Assembly (NCBI GenBank): GCA_002700765.1
Contig: PAEP01000054.1
Location: 5,240-48,676, forward strand
Source: Synechococcus sp. MED850
Lineage (GTDB): Bacteria > Cyanobacteriota > Cyanobacteriia > PCC-6307 > Cyanobiaceae
Reading direction: 5' to 3'
DNA: 43,437 nucleotides
Shown: positions 8,918-16,010 of the stretch, in pieces
How the letters are laid out: each line of letters starts with the position of its first letter
Position numbering within the stretch: the first letter of the stretch is position 1
Position numbers and translations under genes: made by a program
The notes under the pieces: model-generated
Database searches by the model: none
The model's input: the letters and a program-made list of their open reading frames with translations, nothing else
Told to the model about the DNA's origin: nothing

Positions 8918-9808
8918 ATGGCAGCCCCAGGAGATGAGCGCGTCAGCCTCACGGCCTGGGCCTTTGTGTCGCCGGCCTTGCTGTTGATCAGTGTTTCCGT
9001 GCTGCTGCCGGCGCTGATGGCGCTGGTGATGAGTTTCACAGCAACCGGTCTGGATGTCACTGAACCGCTTCGCTTTGTGGGGCTGGCCAACATTCGCCGT
9101 CTCCTGGTGGATCCGATGGCTCGGCAGGTGATGGTCACCACTGCTCTCTACCTGTTCGGTGTCGTCCCTCCAATCGTGTTGGGCTCCCTGGCTCTTGCTG
9201 TTCTGGTCAATCGCAGCCTTCCGGGGATGCACGTGCTTCGAGGTGCCTTCTACACGCCGGTGCTGGTGTCGATCGTTGTGGCAGCCATTGCTTTCCGCTG
9301 GCTGTATGCGGAAAACGGTTTGATCAACGGCTGGTTGGGGGCGCTGCTGGGTGATGCCTTCACTCCCGTGGGGTTTCTCACATCCCCCCAAGTCGCCCTG
9401 CCGGCCGTGATGCTGGTGACGCTCTGGAAAGGGCTTGGTTATTACATGGTGATCTTCCTGGCAGGTCTGCAGGGCATTCCAGGGGAGCTCTACGAGGCGG
9501 CGGAACTCGACGGAAGCGAAGGCTGGCGTCAACACACGGACATCACGCTTCCCCTGCTGCGCCCTTACGTCGCTCTTGTTGCTGTGGTCTCTTCGATCGC
9601 TGCAACCAAGGTGTTTGAGGAGGTGTTCCTGATGACCCAGGGGGGACCAGCGGATTCGACCCGAACCATCGTTTATTACGTGTACGACCAGGCCTTCGCC
9701 GAACTCGAGATCACCTATGCCTGCACGCTGGGACTCGCCCTCTTTCTTCTGGTGATGCTGTTCACCTTGATCCGTCTTGCCTTCAGCGGCGATCAAAAGC
9801 TGATCTGA
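8918..9808 (+). CDS. Sugar ABC transporter permease (MalF/UgpA type), orphan
   Basis: This 296-aa inner-membrane protein has six hydrophobic segments (about 15-37, 72-92, 105-130, 155-180, 205-222, 262-285) and the permease EAA loop [27 protein letters not shown] near residues 190-216, which docks the ATPase. It belongs to the MalF/UgpA/LacF class of carbohydrate permeases. No partner permease, binding protein or ATPase is adjacent; the only other sugar transporter in the window (ggtBCDA) has its own two permeases 24 kb away. The substrate is unknown. It could share subunits with distant genes. It starts at ATG 8918, close to the divergent aroB. Confidence 0.85.
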   Translation: MAAPGDERVSLTAWAFVSPALLLISVSVLLPALMALVMSFTATGLDVTEPLRFVGLANIRRLLVDPMARQVMVTTALYLFGVVPPIVLGSLALAVLVNRSLPGMHVLRGAFYTPVLVSIVVAAIAFRWLYAENGLINGWLGALLGDAFTPVGFLTSPQVALPAVMLVTLWKGLGYYMVIFLAGLQGIPGELYEAAELDGSEGWRQHTDITLPLLRPYVALVAVVSSIAATKVFEEVFLMTQGGPADSTRTIVYYVYDQAFAELEITYACTLGLALFLLVMLFTLIRLAFSGDQKLI

Positions 9809-9865
9809 GCGACTGGGGTTGGGGCTTGATGGCAAGCTTCGGTTCTCTGCAGCTGCTTCCAGGAG

Positions 9866-11047
9866 ATGACCAGCTCGGCCGCCGTGATCGGAGTTGTGGG
9901 AGGTGGACAGCTGGCACGCATGCTGGTGCAGGCCGCCTCGAAGCGAGAAATACCCGTCGTCGTTCAAACGCCGTCGGTTGATGATCCAGCATCGGACGGT
10001 GCCACCCGTGTTGTCTCTGCTGATCCGCGTGATGTGGCGGGGACGCGGCGCTTGGTTGAGGGGTGCCGTGGCATCACCTTTGAAAACGAATGGGTCAACA
10101 TCGACGCCCTGATTCCTCTCGAGCAGCAGGGCATCCGCTTCAGACCTGCCCTGGCGGCCCTTGCTCCACTGGTCGACAAGATCTCTCAGCGTCAATTGTT
10201 GGAGGATCTCAACCTTCCCTGCCCGCCCTGGACGCCACTCAGTCGCATTTCACCTTCACAACCTGCACTGCCGAAGGGCTGGACCTTCCCCGTGATGGCC
10301 AAAGCGTCACGGGGCGGATACGACGGGAAAGGAACACTCGTGCTCAGTTCGGTCGATGAACTGGCTCAGTTGATCCGCTGCGAGAACCCGTCGGAGTGGC
10401 TGCTGGAAGCCTGGGTCCACTACGACCGAGAGCTGGCCCTGGTGGTCAGTCGCGACATCAAGGGGAGAGTGCGCAGCTTTCCCTTGGTGGAAACCCATCA
10501 GAGTCGCCAGGTCTGCGACTGGGTTCTGGCACCGGCGTTGGTGGAGCAGTCGGTTGATGCGCTCGCCTACAACATGGCGGCTTCTCTGCTGACCAAACTC
10601 AACTACGTCGGGGTGATGGCGCTTGAGTTTTTTCATGGTCCAGATGGGCTTCAGGTGAATGAAATTGCGCCACGAACCCACAACTCCGGACATTTCTCCA
10701 TCGATGCCTGCAGTAGCAGTCAGTTCGACCAGCAGCTCTGCATTGTTGCCGGGTTGCCCGTTCCCACCCCGCAGCTCACCTGTGATGGAGCGCTGATGGT
10801 GAACCTCCTCGGTCTTCCCCCTGGAGGTCATGTCGCACCGTTGGATGAACGACTCAATCGTCTGCGTGAACGCCCCGACAGCCACTTCCACTGGTATGGA
10901 AAAACTCCAGAAACCCCCGGCCGCAAGATGGGCCACATCACCGTGCTGCTGCGGGGAGCAGATGCCGCATCCCGCCGCGAGGAAGCGCTGAGAGCCAGAG
11001 ATGACATCCGTCGCGTCTGGCCGGTCTGTCTCGATTGCAACGACTAA
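9866..11047 (+). CDS. purK: N5-carboxyaminoimidazole ribonucleotide synthase
   Basis: PurK carboxylates aminoimidazole ribonucleotide with ATP and bicarbonate in purine synthesis. This 393-aa ATP-grasp protein has the N-terminal VIGVVGGGQLARML motif (about 7-20), the TFENEWV block, the ATP-binding MAKASRGGYDGKGT loop, LLEAWVHYDRELALVVSRD, and the C-terminal VNEIAPRTHNSGHFSIDAC signature that is diagnostic for PurK. AGGAG sits directly against the ATG at 9866 without the usual spacing, so the start is a little uncertain, though the N-terminus fits the family. No purE is adjacent. Confidence 0.95.
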   Translation: MTSSAAVIGVVGGGQLARMLVQAASKREIPVVVQTPSVDDPASDGATRVVSADPRDVAGTRRLVEGCRGITFENEWVNIDALIPLEQQGIRFRPALAALAPLVDKISQRQLLEDLNLPCPPWTPLSRISPSQPALPKGWTFPVMAKASRGGYDGKGTLVLSSVDELAQLIRCENPSEWLLEAWVHYDRELALVVSRDIKGRVRSFPLVETHQSRQVCDWVLAPALVEQSVDALAYNMAASLLTKLNYVGVMALEFFHGPDGLQVNEIAPRTHNSGHFSIDACSSSQFDQQLCIVAGLPVPTPQLTCDGALMVNLLGLPPGGHVAPLDERLNRLRERPDSHFHWYGKTPETPGRKMGHITVLLRGADAASRREEALRARDDIRRVWPVCLDCND

Positions 11048-11051
11048 AGTG

Positions 11052-11281
11052 GCTTCGGACTGCCGTGTTGGTGACGGCCTTTTCTAGTGCTCTGATCTGA
11101 CTCTTTCTCGACTTGGGGAGGCTGTCGTGACGGCGCCGTAGGCCGGCCCAGCAGCCGGAAACGAAACCCCACTTTGACTCCCCTTCTGGTTCTTCCAGGT
11201 CGACCACTGGGGCGCGCACGGCACGGCGGTTCACCCAATCGACAACAGAACGCCGATACCGCCTGGGTCCATCCGTGAAGC
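11052..11281 (+). ncRNA. Structured purK-downstream region, candidate 6Sa RNA (ssaA)
   Basis: The gap after purK has no convincing gene but contains nested long-range complementarity that folds into a rod with internal loops: 11052-11059 with 11272-11281 (2-nt bulge), CGA and TTGGG at 11109-11117 (1-nt bulge) with CCCAATCG at 11234-11241, GCTGTCGTG at 11121-11129 with CACG/ACGGC at 11217-11227 (2-nt bulge), and GCGCC at 11133-11137 with GGCGC at 11211-11215, plus a small hairpin CTGG/CCAG near the middle. I recall that 6Sa RNA lies beside purK in Prochlorococcus and Synechococcus, which makes 6Sa the best guess. The ends and the strand are uncertain, because either strand can fold. Confidence 0.35.
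11062..11085 (+). terminator. Possible intrinsic terminator of purK
   Basis: A 5-bp stem GCCGT (11062-11066) / ACGGC (11074-11078) with a 7-nt loop is followed by CTTTTCT, 15 nt after the purK stop. The stem is short. The same bases lie inside the candidate structured RNA, so the two readings compete. Confidence 0.35.
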
Positions 11282-11290
11282 TTGCCCAGC

Positions 11291-11593
11291 ATGGCGATTC
11301 AGGCGAGCACTCCGATTGCGCGGAGGCTTGGTGATAGACAAGATTCTTTGGTTTTTCCTGTTGTGTTGCTTCGGACGTCGGCAACCCTTCTGGCTCTCCT
11401 GGCTTTCAGCACCACCAAAACTTCAGCCTGCGAGATCACGTTTCTGCCCGATGATGCACAGGTCGCCTGTCGGGCCATCCTTCCGCAGTGCTTCACGCGC
11501 TCTGCTTGGGCTGAGCTCTGTCGAAGCAATCAAGATGTGATGGAAGGCCACCCGGATGCCTGTCGACAGGCCCTCGAGCCTCAGCCGCAGTGA
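11291..11593 (+). CDS. Small secreted cysteine protein, unknown function
   Basis: This protein of up to 100 aa has a hydrophobic export signal (VVLLRTSATLLALLAFSTTKTSA), after which a mature part of about 51 residues carries five cysteines (ACE, VACR, PQCF, LCRS, ACRQ). The ATG at 11291 gives an unusually long charged N-region. A TTG at 11348, or the GTG at 11363, gives a normal signal peptide and keeps the gene clear of the candidate RNA upstream, so the real start may be there. I do not recognise a family. The gene ends in the first unit of the tandem repeat at 11591-11629. Confidence 0.5.
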   Translation: MAIQASTPIARRLGDRQDSLVFPVVLLRTSATLLALLAFSTTKTSACEITFLPDDAQVACRAILPQCFTRSAWAELCRSNQDVMEGHPDACRQALEPQPQ

Positions 11594-11629
11594 TCAGGGA
11601 CGGTGATCAAGGACGGTGATCAAGGACGG
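11591..11629. repeat. Three tandem copies of a 13-bp unit at a convergent gene boundary
   Basis: The unit TGATCAAGGACGG is repeated at 11591-11603 (one mismatch), 11604-11616 and 11617-11629. Each unit contains the palindrome TGATCA, which reads TGA on both strands. As 13 is not a multiple of 3, the three copies place a stop in all three frames of each strand. The secreted-protein gene ends in the first copy and the minus-strand DUF2103-like gene ends in the third. Confidence 0.9.
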
Positions 11630-11895
11630 TGGCGATCCACAACACTCTGGAGTGCGCCACGCTCGAGTTCGGTCACCACAAAAACCTCCTGTGCGCTGCT
11701 CCCCTTGCGGGCAACCATTTTGAACCCACCTCGGATCGGCACGGAAACCCTGAGTTGCAGGGTTTGACAACGTCCTTTCACCTTCGAGATCACGGCAGGG
11801 GTAATCGTCTGGATCGCTGCTTCACGAGACAGCGATTTCAACCACGGGATTAACCCCTCCACGTAGGTGCTGTGTGTGATGACGACCCGTCCCAA
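11620..11895 (-). CDS. DUF2103-like predicted metal-binding protein
   Basis: This frame encodes about 91 residues beginning LGRVVITHSTYVEGLIPWL and continuing with ITPAVISKVKG and a basic VPIRGGFKMVARKGSSAQEVFVVTEL segment. The order matches my memory of the short DUF2103 family of predicted metal-binding proteins in cyanobacteria and archaea, whose function is unassigned. There is no ATG at a suitable place: TTG at 11895 is my choice, and ATT at 11907 is an alternative; an upstream ATG at 12066 would add 57 residues that lie antisense to a better frame. The stop lies in the tandem repeat. The start overlaps that of the divergent plus-strand gene. Confidence 0.55.
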   Translation of the reverse strand: MGRVVITHSTYVEGLIPWLKSLSREAAIQTITPAVISKVKGRCQTLQLRVSVPIRGGFKMVARKGSSAQEVFVVTELERGALQSVVDRHRP

Positions 11896-12198
11896 ATCGG
11901 TATCAATTCGCCAGAACTGGTCGAAGTTAGCGGGTCTGGCTATGCCGAAGAGAGCACCGTTCCCTGGCCGATGCTTTGCTCCGTTGATGCATTGCAACAG
12001 GCCGTCTCCGGCCCCTTGGAGGATCGCTGTGGTCCTGAAGCAAGAACACTGACAGTGGAAGTGCACGGAGCTGAAGTCCGTGGGCTTGCCATCTGCCCAG
12101 GACGCGTCATGCGTTATTTCTTTGATTCACGAAAGAAACGTTTTCGCACCACCGATCTTCTGCGGCTGATGACGGCGAAACGCAAACCGGCCGCCTGA
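11872..12198 (+). CDS. Hypothetical protein upstream of and convergent with clpS
   Basis: The frame codes for up to 108 aa from a GTG at 11872, with codon choice like that of neighbouring genes throughout. The C-terminal half is basic (MRYFFDSRKKRFRTTDLLRLMTAKRK), with a conserved-looking VEVHGAEVRGLAICPGRVM stretch before it. I do not recognise the family. The first 24 nt overlap the start of the divergent DUF2103-like gene if both starts are right; a later start is possible. Its TGA (12196-12198) abuts the clpS stop in one TGATCA palindrome. Confidence 0.5.
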   Translation: MCDDDPSQIGINSPELVEVSGSGYAEESTVPWPMLCSVDALQQAVSGPLEDRCGPEARTLTVEVHGAEVRGLAICPGRVMRYFFDSRKKRFRTTDLLRLMTAKRKPAA

Positions 12199-12495
12199 TC
12201 AGCAACGCTCCAATGGAGCCATGGTCAGTCCTTCAGCGGAAAGCTGCTGGTGATAAAGCTCCGCTTGTTCCAGCGGCCCGCACCAAACTTCAGCTGAACC
12301 CTGGCTGTCAACTCGATTGGCGAGATCCCAGGCTTTGTCTTCACTCATCCCAGGAATAATGCGTCGCAAACAGTCAACGACGTGTTGGAACGTGTTGACG
12401 TCATCGTCGAGAACGATCACTCGCGCCTGTGGATAGCGCTGTGTGACGTTTTGCCGCTCCAGCAGTGAGGTGGATCCAGGGCTGGAGCTGGTCAT
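12199..12495 (-). CDS. clpS: ATP-dependent Clp protease adaptor ClpS
   Basis: ClpS delivers N-degron substrates to ClpC/ClpA-type unfoldases. This 98-aa protein has the core VIVLDDDVNTFQHVVDCLRRIIPGMS (about 26-51), corresponding to the DDDxxTF/HV substrate-pocket region, followed by AWDLANRVDSQGSAEVWCGP and AELYHQQLSAEGLTMAPLE. The N-terminus of about 22 residues is a flexible extension typical of ClpS. ATG 12495 gives the usual length. The clpP gene in the same window (14981) is a functional partner but not in the same operon. Confidence 0.93.
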   Translation of the reverse strand: MTSSSPGSTSLLERQNVTQRYPQARVIVLDDDVNTFQHVVDCLRRIIPGMSEDKAWDLANRVDSQGSAEVWCGPLEQAELYHQQLSAEGLTMAPLERC

Positions 12496-12566
12496 GACGG
12501 TTGCAGAAGCTGTGCTGAAGAGTTCAGGACCCTAGGTAGGATCTTTGCATTCGAGCGGTCAAGCAC

Positions 12567-12668
12567 ATGTTGTTCACTCTCGCCTGGGCTGCACTGGCCG
12601 CGACATTTAGCTTCTCGATCGCCATGGTCGTATGGGGTCGCAACGGCGACGGAACGCTGAACTTCTGA
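12567..12668 (+). CDS. petN: Cytochrome b6-f complex subunit VIII (PetN)
   Basis: This 33-residue protein begins [18 protein letters not shown] and ends [13 protein letters not shown]: one membrane helix followed by the strongly conserved C-terminal tail of PetN. PetN stabilises the b6-f complex in the thylakoid membrane. It is too short for most gene callers. It starts at ATG 12567. The next gene begins 4 nt after its stop, so petN heads a three-gene operon. A plausible promoter lies in the 70 bp between it and the divergent clpS start. Confidence 0.95.
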   Translation: MLFTLAWAALAATFSFSIAMVVWGRNGDGTLNF

Positions 12669-12672
12669 TCCC

Positions 12673-12825
12673 TTGCCAGCCACCGAGCCGAATCTTCTGT
12701 CGCAGCTTCTCGCCTTGTCGGCTGTGGTTCTCTTGGTCTTCGTCAGTACGTCTGTTATCTACCTTTCCGCAGTTGACTGGAAAGACCGTCGCCGACGCAC
12801 GGCACCCACGCGATCGAAGAGGTGA
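12673..12825 (+). CDS. 50-aa single-helix membrane protein downstream of petN
   Basis: This is a 50-residue frame from TTG 12673: a polar N-terminus (LPATEPNLLSQ), one membrane helix (LLALSAVVLLVFVSTSVIYL), then a charged tail (AVDWKDRRRRTAPTRSKR) that by the positive-inside rule faces the cytoplasm. It begins 4 nt after petN, and its TGA overlaps the GTG start of the next gene (GTGA, 12822-12825), so the three are likely translated from one message. Small helices like this are typical accessory subunits of photosynthetic complexes, but no function is known to me. Confidence 0.72.
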   Translation: MPATEPNLLSQLLALSAVVLLVFVSTSVIYLSAVDWKDRRRRTAPTRSKR

Positions 12826-14267
12826 ACCGGCGGCTCTCCAACCGATTGAAAGGGTTGAGATCGCACCCGTTGACCACAACGGGGCTTTGTCTTCTTTTGA
12901 TTGGTCCGGCAGGACTGTTGATCAGTTCTTGGCCTCGCTTGCGTCCTGACGCCGCGGGTGATCCATCCGGACAACGCGAGCTTCTGCAGATCAGCGACAG
13001 CCTGTCCATGCTGCAGAGTTTTCGGGTTGACGCTGAGACCAAGCCCCCATCCCTTTGGAAGACTCGCCTCGGGAACGAGACCGCCCGGCTCCTCTGGGAA
13101 CGTCTGAACGGCCAGATTTGGTGGCAAGGATGGCCGCAGGATGGAGCTCCGGTTCTGATGTTGCCGGACTGGAGCACGCGGCCTGGAGATCCGATTGCTC
13201 TGACTCCGGAATCACGGGCGATGAGCCAACGGCATGGCGGGATGGTTCTGCTGTTCAGCGATGCCCTCAACCGTCAGACATTTCAACAACGGTTCCGAGC
13301 CCCTGCCATCACCGCTCCGGCGGTTGAACAGTTCTGTTTCAAGCAGTTGCGCAGCACCACAGCTGTGCACTGGACTCCGGATGCACTTGCCTCCCTTTCA
13401 GGGGCGATACAGCCACTTCTCGCGTCAGCATCCCACGGCTGTGTTTCCTTGAACTTGAGTGGTCGCAAGCTGACTTGGAGTGGAGTTGTTTCGTCTCGAC
13501 CGCTGCGCAGCGCATCAAACCGACTGAAGCCACCAAACCCGATCAACATCGCTCGTCTGTTCCCAGACGCTCAAGATCCTGGGGATGGTTCTTCATCTCC
13601 CTTGCTGTTTCTTTCAGGCCGGACGGCAAGCACAGTGTTTGATTCTCTTTTGCGTCGTCCTCTTATCCGAGACGGCCTTGAGGACAATTACGGTCTGAAC
13701 ACGCCCTTGATTCAAGAGCTGCTCAACTCACCAATGACCTTGTCGTTGTTGTCCAGCAAGAGTGGTTCCTTTCAGGCCAGTGTTCAGTTGGATTTGCAGG
13801 TCGACGGGATGACAACCTCGCTGACCAAGGCACTCGAGAACATCAGCGAACGCCTTCAACAGTCCGATCTCCAGTGGCGAGATCAGGATCTGATCAATCC
13901 GGGTGGACGATCCACCACACCTGCTCGCGTTTGGTTTCTGCAGGACGAGGACGGCCAGCAGCGGGTGCTGGGCGGTTGGAGTGTGTTGCCTGCTGATCCT
14001 GCACTCCGCAACAAGCCTCTACTCCGCTTCAGCATCGCCGCGGCGCCAACAAACAATCGCTCCAGTGGAAGACCGGTGCCCGACACAGGGATGCTTCAGG
14101 CCACCCTGCGGCCTTCCGCAATGAACGAACTGGGTCTGTTGCACAGCGGATGGCCATCACCGGTGCGCTCCTCCCGCAAGCTTGATCTGGTTGTGCGCTC
14201 TTTGAAAGGTGCTGCGATCAGCCTCGAGGACTGGCGCTGGATGGATGGTCAGCTGCTGCTTCCCTGA
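12822..14267 (+). CDS. Membrane-anchored protein of unknown function, third gene of the petN operon
   Basis: This 481-aa protein has a basic N-terminus, one membrane segment (about residues 17-36, TTTGLCLLLIGPAGLLISSW) and a large domain that should face the periplasm or lumen. The region LLFLSGRTASTVFDSLLRRPLIRDGLEDNYGLNTPLIQELL (about 264-304) looks the most family-like and recalls cyanobacterial DUF3352-type proteins, but I cannot confirm that. No catalytic motif is seen. The GTG start at 12822 overlaps the stop of the 50-aa gene. The 3' end overlaps psb29 on the other strand by 19 nt. Confidence 0.7.
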   Translation: MNRRLSNRLKGLRSHPLTTTGLCLLLIGPAGLLISSWPRLRPDAAGDPSGQRELLQISDSLSMLQSFRVDAETKPPSLWKTRLGNETARLLWERLNGQIWWQGWPQDGAPVLMLPDWSTRPGDPIALTPESRAMSQRHGGMVLLFSDALNRQTFQQRFRAPAITAPAVEQFCFKQLRSTTAVHWTPDALASLSGAIQPLLASASHGCVSLNLSGRKLTWSGVVSSRPLRSASNRLKPPNPINIARLFPDAQDPGDGSSSPLLFLSGRTASTVFDSLLRRPLIRDGLEDNYGLNTPLIQELLNSPMTLSLLSSKSGSFQASVQLDLQVDGMTTSLTKALENISERLQQSDLQWRDQDLINPGGRSTTPARVWFLQDEDGQQRVLGGWSVLPADPALRNKPLLRFSIAAAPTNNRSSGRPVPDTGMLQATLRPSAMNELGLLHSGWPSPVRSSRKLDLVVRSLKGAAISLEDWRWMDGQLLLP

Positions 14268-14899
14268 GCCATTTCCTCCTGGCGTCGTTCCCGCTTGCGT
14301 CGCTCACTGGCCAGTGTTTCCTCCATCAGTTCAACGGCCTGGTTCATCCGTTCACGGCTGGAGAGAAACAGGCTGATGTCCTTCTCCACCCGCGTCGACG
14401 TGAAGTTCAACGCCTCCGCCATTTCTGTTGCGCGGGCCCGGGCATCGATCTCCTTGTCGGCACCCTGACTCTTCGAAGCGACCTCTTCGATCACGGCAAG
14501 AAGGCCGATGGCCATCAAGCGTGAGTAATGGTCCCCCTCGGACAACCGGAATTCAGGAAGCCACTGGGCAAGGCCATCCAGATCCTGGCTCTTGGCTTGT
14601 TCAAGCGTTGCGTTCGATTGATGTCTGAGATCTTCTGCGTTGAACCCATTGCTGCTGCAGAGAGCGCTGAACATCAGCTCCGGATGCTCCTCCGGGCGGT
14701 AACCACTCGTGAATGCTGAGAAGACGGTTCGAAGCCCTATTGCAAACAGTGGTGTCGACCGAAACTGTTGCTGATGACTGAGCAGGTGCAGCTCAACCAG
14801 CAACTCGTCAGCGATTCTGCGGTACAGAGGGGCGATGACATAAGGGAACTGCTGATGAAATGCACGTTTGCTGTCAGCAATGGTCTGCTGGTCGCCCAA
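14249..14899 (-). CDS. thf1: Photosystem II biogenesis protein Psb29/Thf1
   Basis: This 216-aa protein starts with the family signature TIADSKRAFHQQFPYVIAPLYRRIADELLVELHLLSHQ (6-43) and continues with FRSTPLFAIGLRTVFSAFTSGYRP, and ends in a long basic coiled coil (about 165-210). Psb29/Thf1 is needed for photosystem II assembly and repair and, in several cyanobacteria, for FtsH stability. That is noteworthy because ftsH lies 1.1 kb away. The start is TTG 14899: a TGA lies three codons upstream, and no ATG is available before the conserved block. Confidence 0.93.
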   Translation of the reverse strand: MGDQQTIADSKRAFHQQFPYVIAPLYRRIADELLVELHLLSHQQQFRSTPLFAIGLRTVFSAFTSGYRPEEHPELMFSALCSSNGFNAEDLRHQSNATLEQAKSQDLDGLAQWLPEFRLSEGDHYSRLMAIGLLAVIEEVASKSQGADKEIDARARATEMAEALNFTSTRVEKDISLFLSSRERMNQAVELMEETLASERRKRERRQEEMAQGSSS

Positions 14900-14980
14900 G
14901 TCTGATCACTCAATCAATGTGGGAGACCTTAGCGCCAGAGACGCCGCCGTTAGGATGGATGTAGTGGTGAATTGAGTCCG

Positions 14981-15574
14981 ATGATCCCAATTGTGATCGA
15001 AGAGTCCGGACGAGGTGAAAGAGCGTTTGACATCTATTCACGACTGCTGCGTGAACGGATCATTTTTCTTGGAGAAGCAGTCACCAGCGACTCAGCAAAT
15101 CGAATCGTTGCTCAGATGTTGTTTCTTGAGGCGGAAGATCCAGAAAAAGATATTTATCTGTATGTCAACTCACCCGGAGGTTCCGTTTACGATGGTCTTG
15201 GGATTTTCGACACAATGCAGCACATCAAGCCAGATGTGCACACAGTTTGTGTTGGCTTAGCAGCCAGTATGGGTGCTTTTCTTCTTTGTGCAGGAACAAA
15301 AGGCAAGCGAAGCAGCCTTCAGCATTCGCGCATCATGATTCACCAACCTCTTGGGGGTGCTCGGGGTCAAGCCAGCGACATCAGAATCCAGGCGGATGAA
15401 ATTCTTTTCCTCAAGGATCGGTTGAATCAGGAGCTTGCTGAACGAACAGGCCAGCCCCTGGATCGCATTCAACAGGACACGGATCGTGACTTCTTCATGT
15501 CGCCTACAGAGGCCGTGAATTATGGCTTGATCGATCTCGTTATCGATAAGAGGCCTGTTCACTCAGTCTCTTGA
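14981..15574 (+). CDS. clpP: ATP-dependent Clp protease proteolytic subunit
   Basis: This 197-aa serine peptidase forms the ClpP tetradecamer. The catalytic triad is visible: S96 in [10 protein letters not shown]121 in [10 protein letters not shown] and D170 in DTDRDFF. ATG 14981 is chosen; a TTG at 14972 would add three residues. The protein has the [16 protein letters not shown] block and normal length. Base composition here is more AT-rich than in neighbouring genes. The stop overlaps the first codon of the following DUF2256 gene (TTGA at 15571-15574), which implies coupled translation. Cyanobacteria carry several ClpP paralogues; I do not assign a number. Confidence 0.95.
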   Translation: MIPIVIEESGRGERAFDIYSRLLRERIIFLGEAVTSDSANRIVAQMLFLEAEDPEKDIYLYVNSPGGSVYDGLGIFDTMQHIKPDVHTVCVGLAASMGAFLLCAGTKGKRSSLQHSRIMIHQPLGGARGQASDIRIQADEILFLKDRLNQELAERTGQPLDRIQQDTDRDFFMSPTEAVNYGLIDLVIDKRPVHSVS

Positions 15575-15720
15575 AATCTGGATTGCCCACGAAAGAATGT
15601 CCCGTTTGTGGGCGAAATTTCCAATGGAGAAAGGCGTGGCGGAATTGTTGGGATGAAGTTGTTTACTGTTCAGAACGTTGTCGACGTCGAAAATATCAAA
15701 AAATCAGCTCGTCGAATTAA
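15571..15720 (+). CDS. DUF2256 small zinc-ribbon-like protein
   Basis: This 49-aa protein, [23 protein letters not shown] onwards, has CxxC (C10, C13) and a second pair in YCSERC (C33, C37), a zinc-binding arrangement typical of DUF2256, and the conserved [22 protein letters not shown] core. It starts at TTG 15571, overlapping the clpP stop codon; a TTG at 15583 is an alternative. A nucleic-acid or protein interaction role is possible but unproven. It ends at TAA 15718-15720, overlapping the convergent next gene by 3 nt. Confidence 0.85.
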   Translation: MKSGLPTKECPVCGRNFQWRKAWRNCWDEVVYCSERCRRRKYQKISSSN

Positions 15721-15947
15721 TCAAGTAAGTCGTTTTTGCTTAGCTTGAGAGTTTTCCAGAGAGTTTTAATTTGATCAAAAGCTTCTTCCTGCGTCACCTT
15801 ACCGTTGGATTGAAGCCCTACAAGTAAACCAACTCGATCTGCAAATTCTTCTAAGTTCTGGTGGAAGGCTACTCTCTGTGGACTCCAATCAGGACCATGA
15901 AAACGGCTGTGGCCCTGCATGGGTGATCGAGGCCCATCGGCTGTCAT
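15717..15947 (-). CDS. Small conserved cyanobacterial protein, DUF7219-like
   Basis: This 76-aa soluble protein contains the recognisable stretch [53 protein letters not shown], which resembles the small cyanobacterial family DUF7219. It is predicted to be mostly helical. It lies downstream of the ftsH terminator and so should have its own promoter in the short interval upstream. Function unknown. Confidence 0.68.
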   Translation of the reverse strand: MTADGPRSPMQGHSRFHGPDWSPQRVAFHQNLEEFADRVGLLVGLQSNGKVTQEEAFDQIKTLWKTLKLSKNDLLD

Positions 15948-15952
15948 CGTCC

Positions 15953-15995
15953 AAAAAAAACCACCTCAACCAACTTACGTAGGCTGAGGTGGTTT
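15953..15995 (-). terminator. Strong intrinsic terminator downstream of ftsH
   Basis: CCACCTCA (15961-15968) pairs with TGAGGTGG (15985-15992), extended by A-T pairs on both sides. Read on the minus strand, the hairpin is followed by eight T residues (A run 15953-15960). It lies 16 nt after the ftsH stop. Confidence 0.9.
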
Positions 15996-16010
15996 GTCTG
16001 TAAAGAGGAT

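Noticed and set aside
8906..10195. 429-aa minus-strand frame
   Set aside because: Antisense to the sugar permease and purK; residues are His/Gln/Arg-rich with no motif, as expected of a shadow of GC-rich genes.
10938..11384. Minus-strand frames across the purK-downstream gap
   Set aside because: Basic, Pro/Arg-rich, no recognisable start or family; more simply explained by a structured RNA or spacer.
11896..12066. 57-residue N-terminal extension of the DUF2103-like gene
   Set aside because: It lies opposite the plus-strand hypothetical gene, which has better codon use, and adds nothing to the family match.
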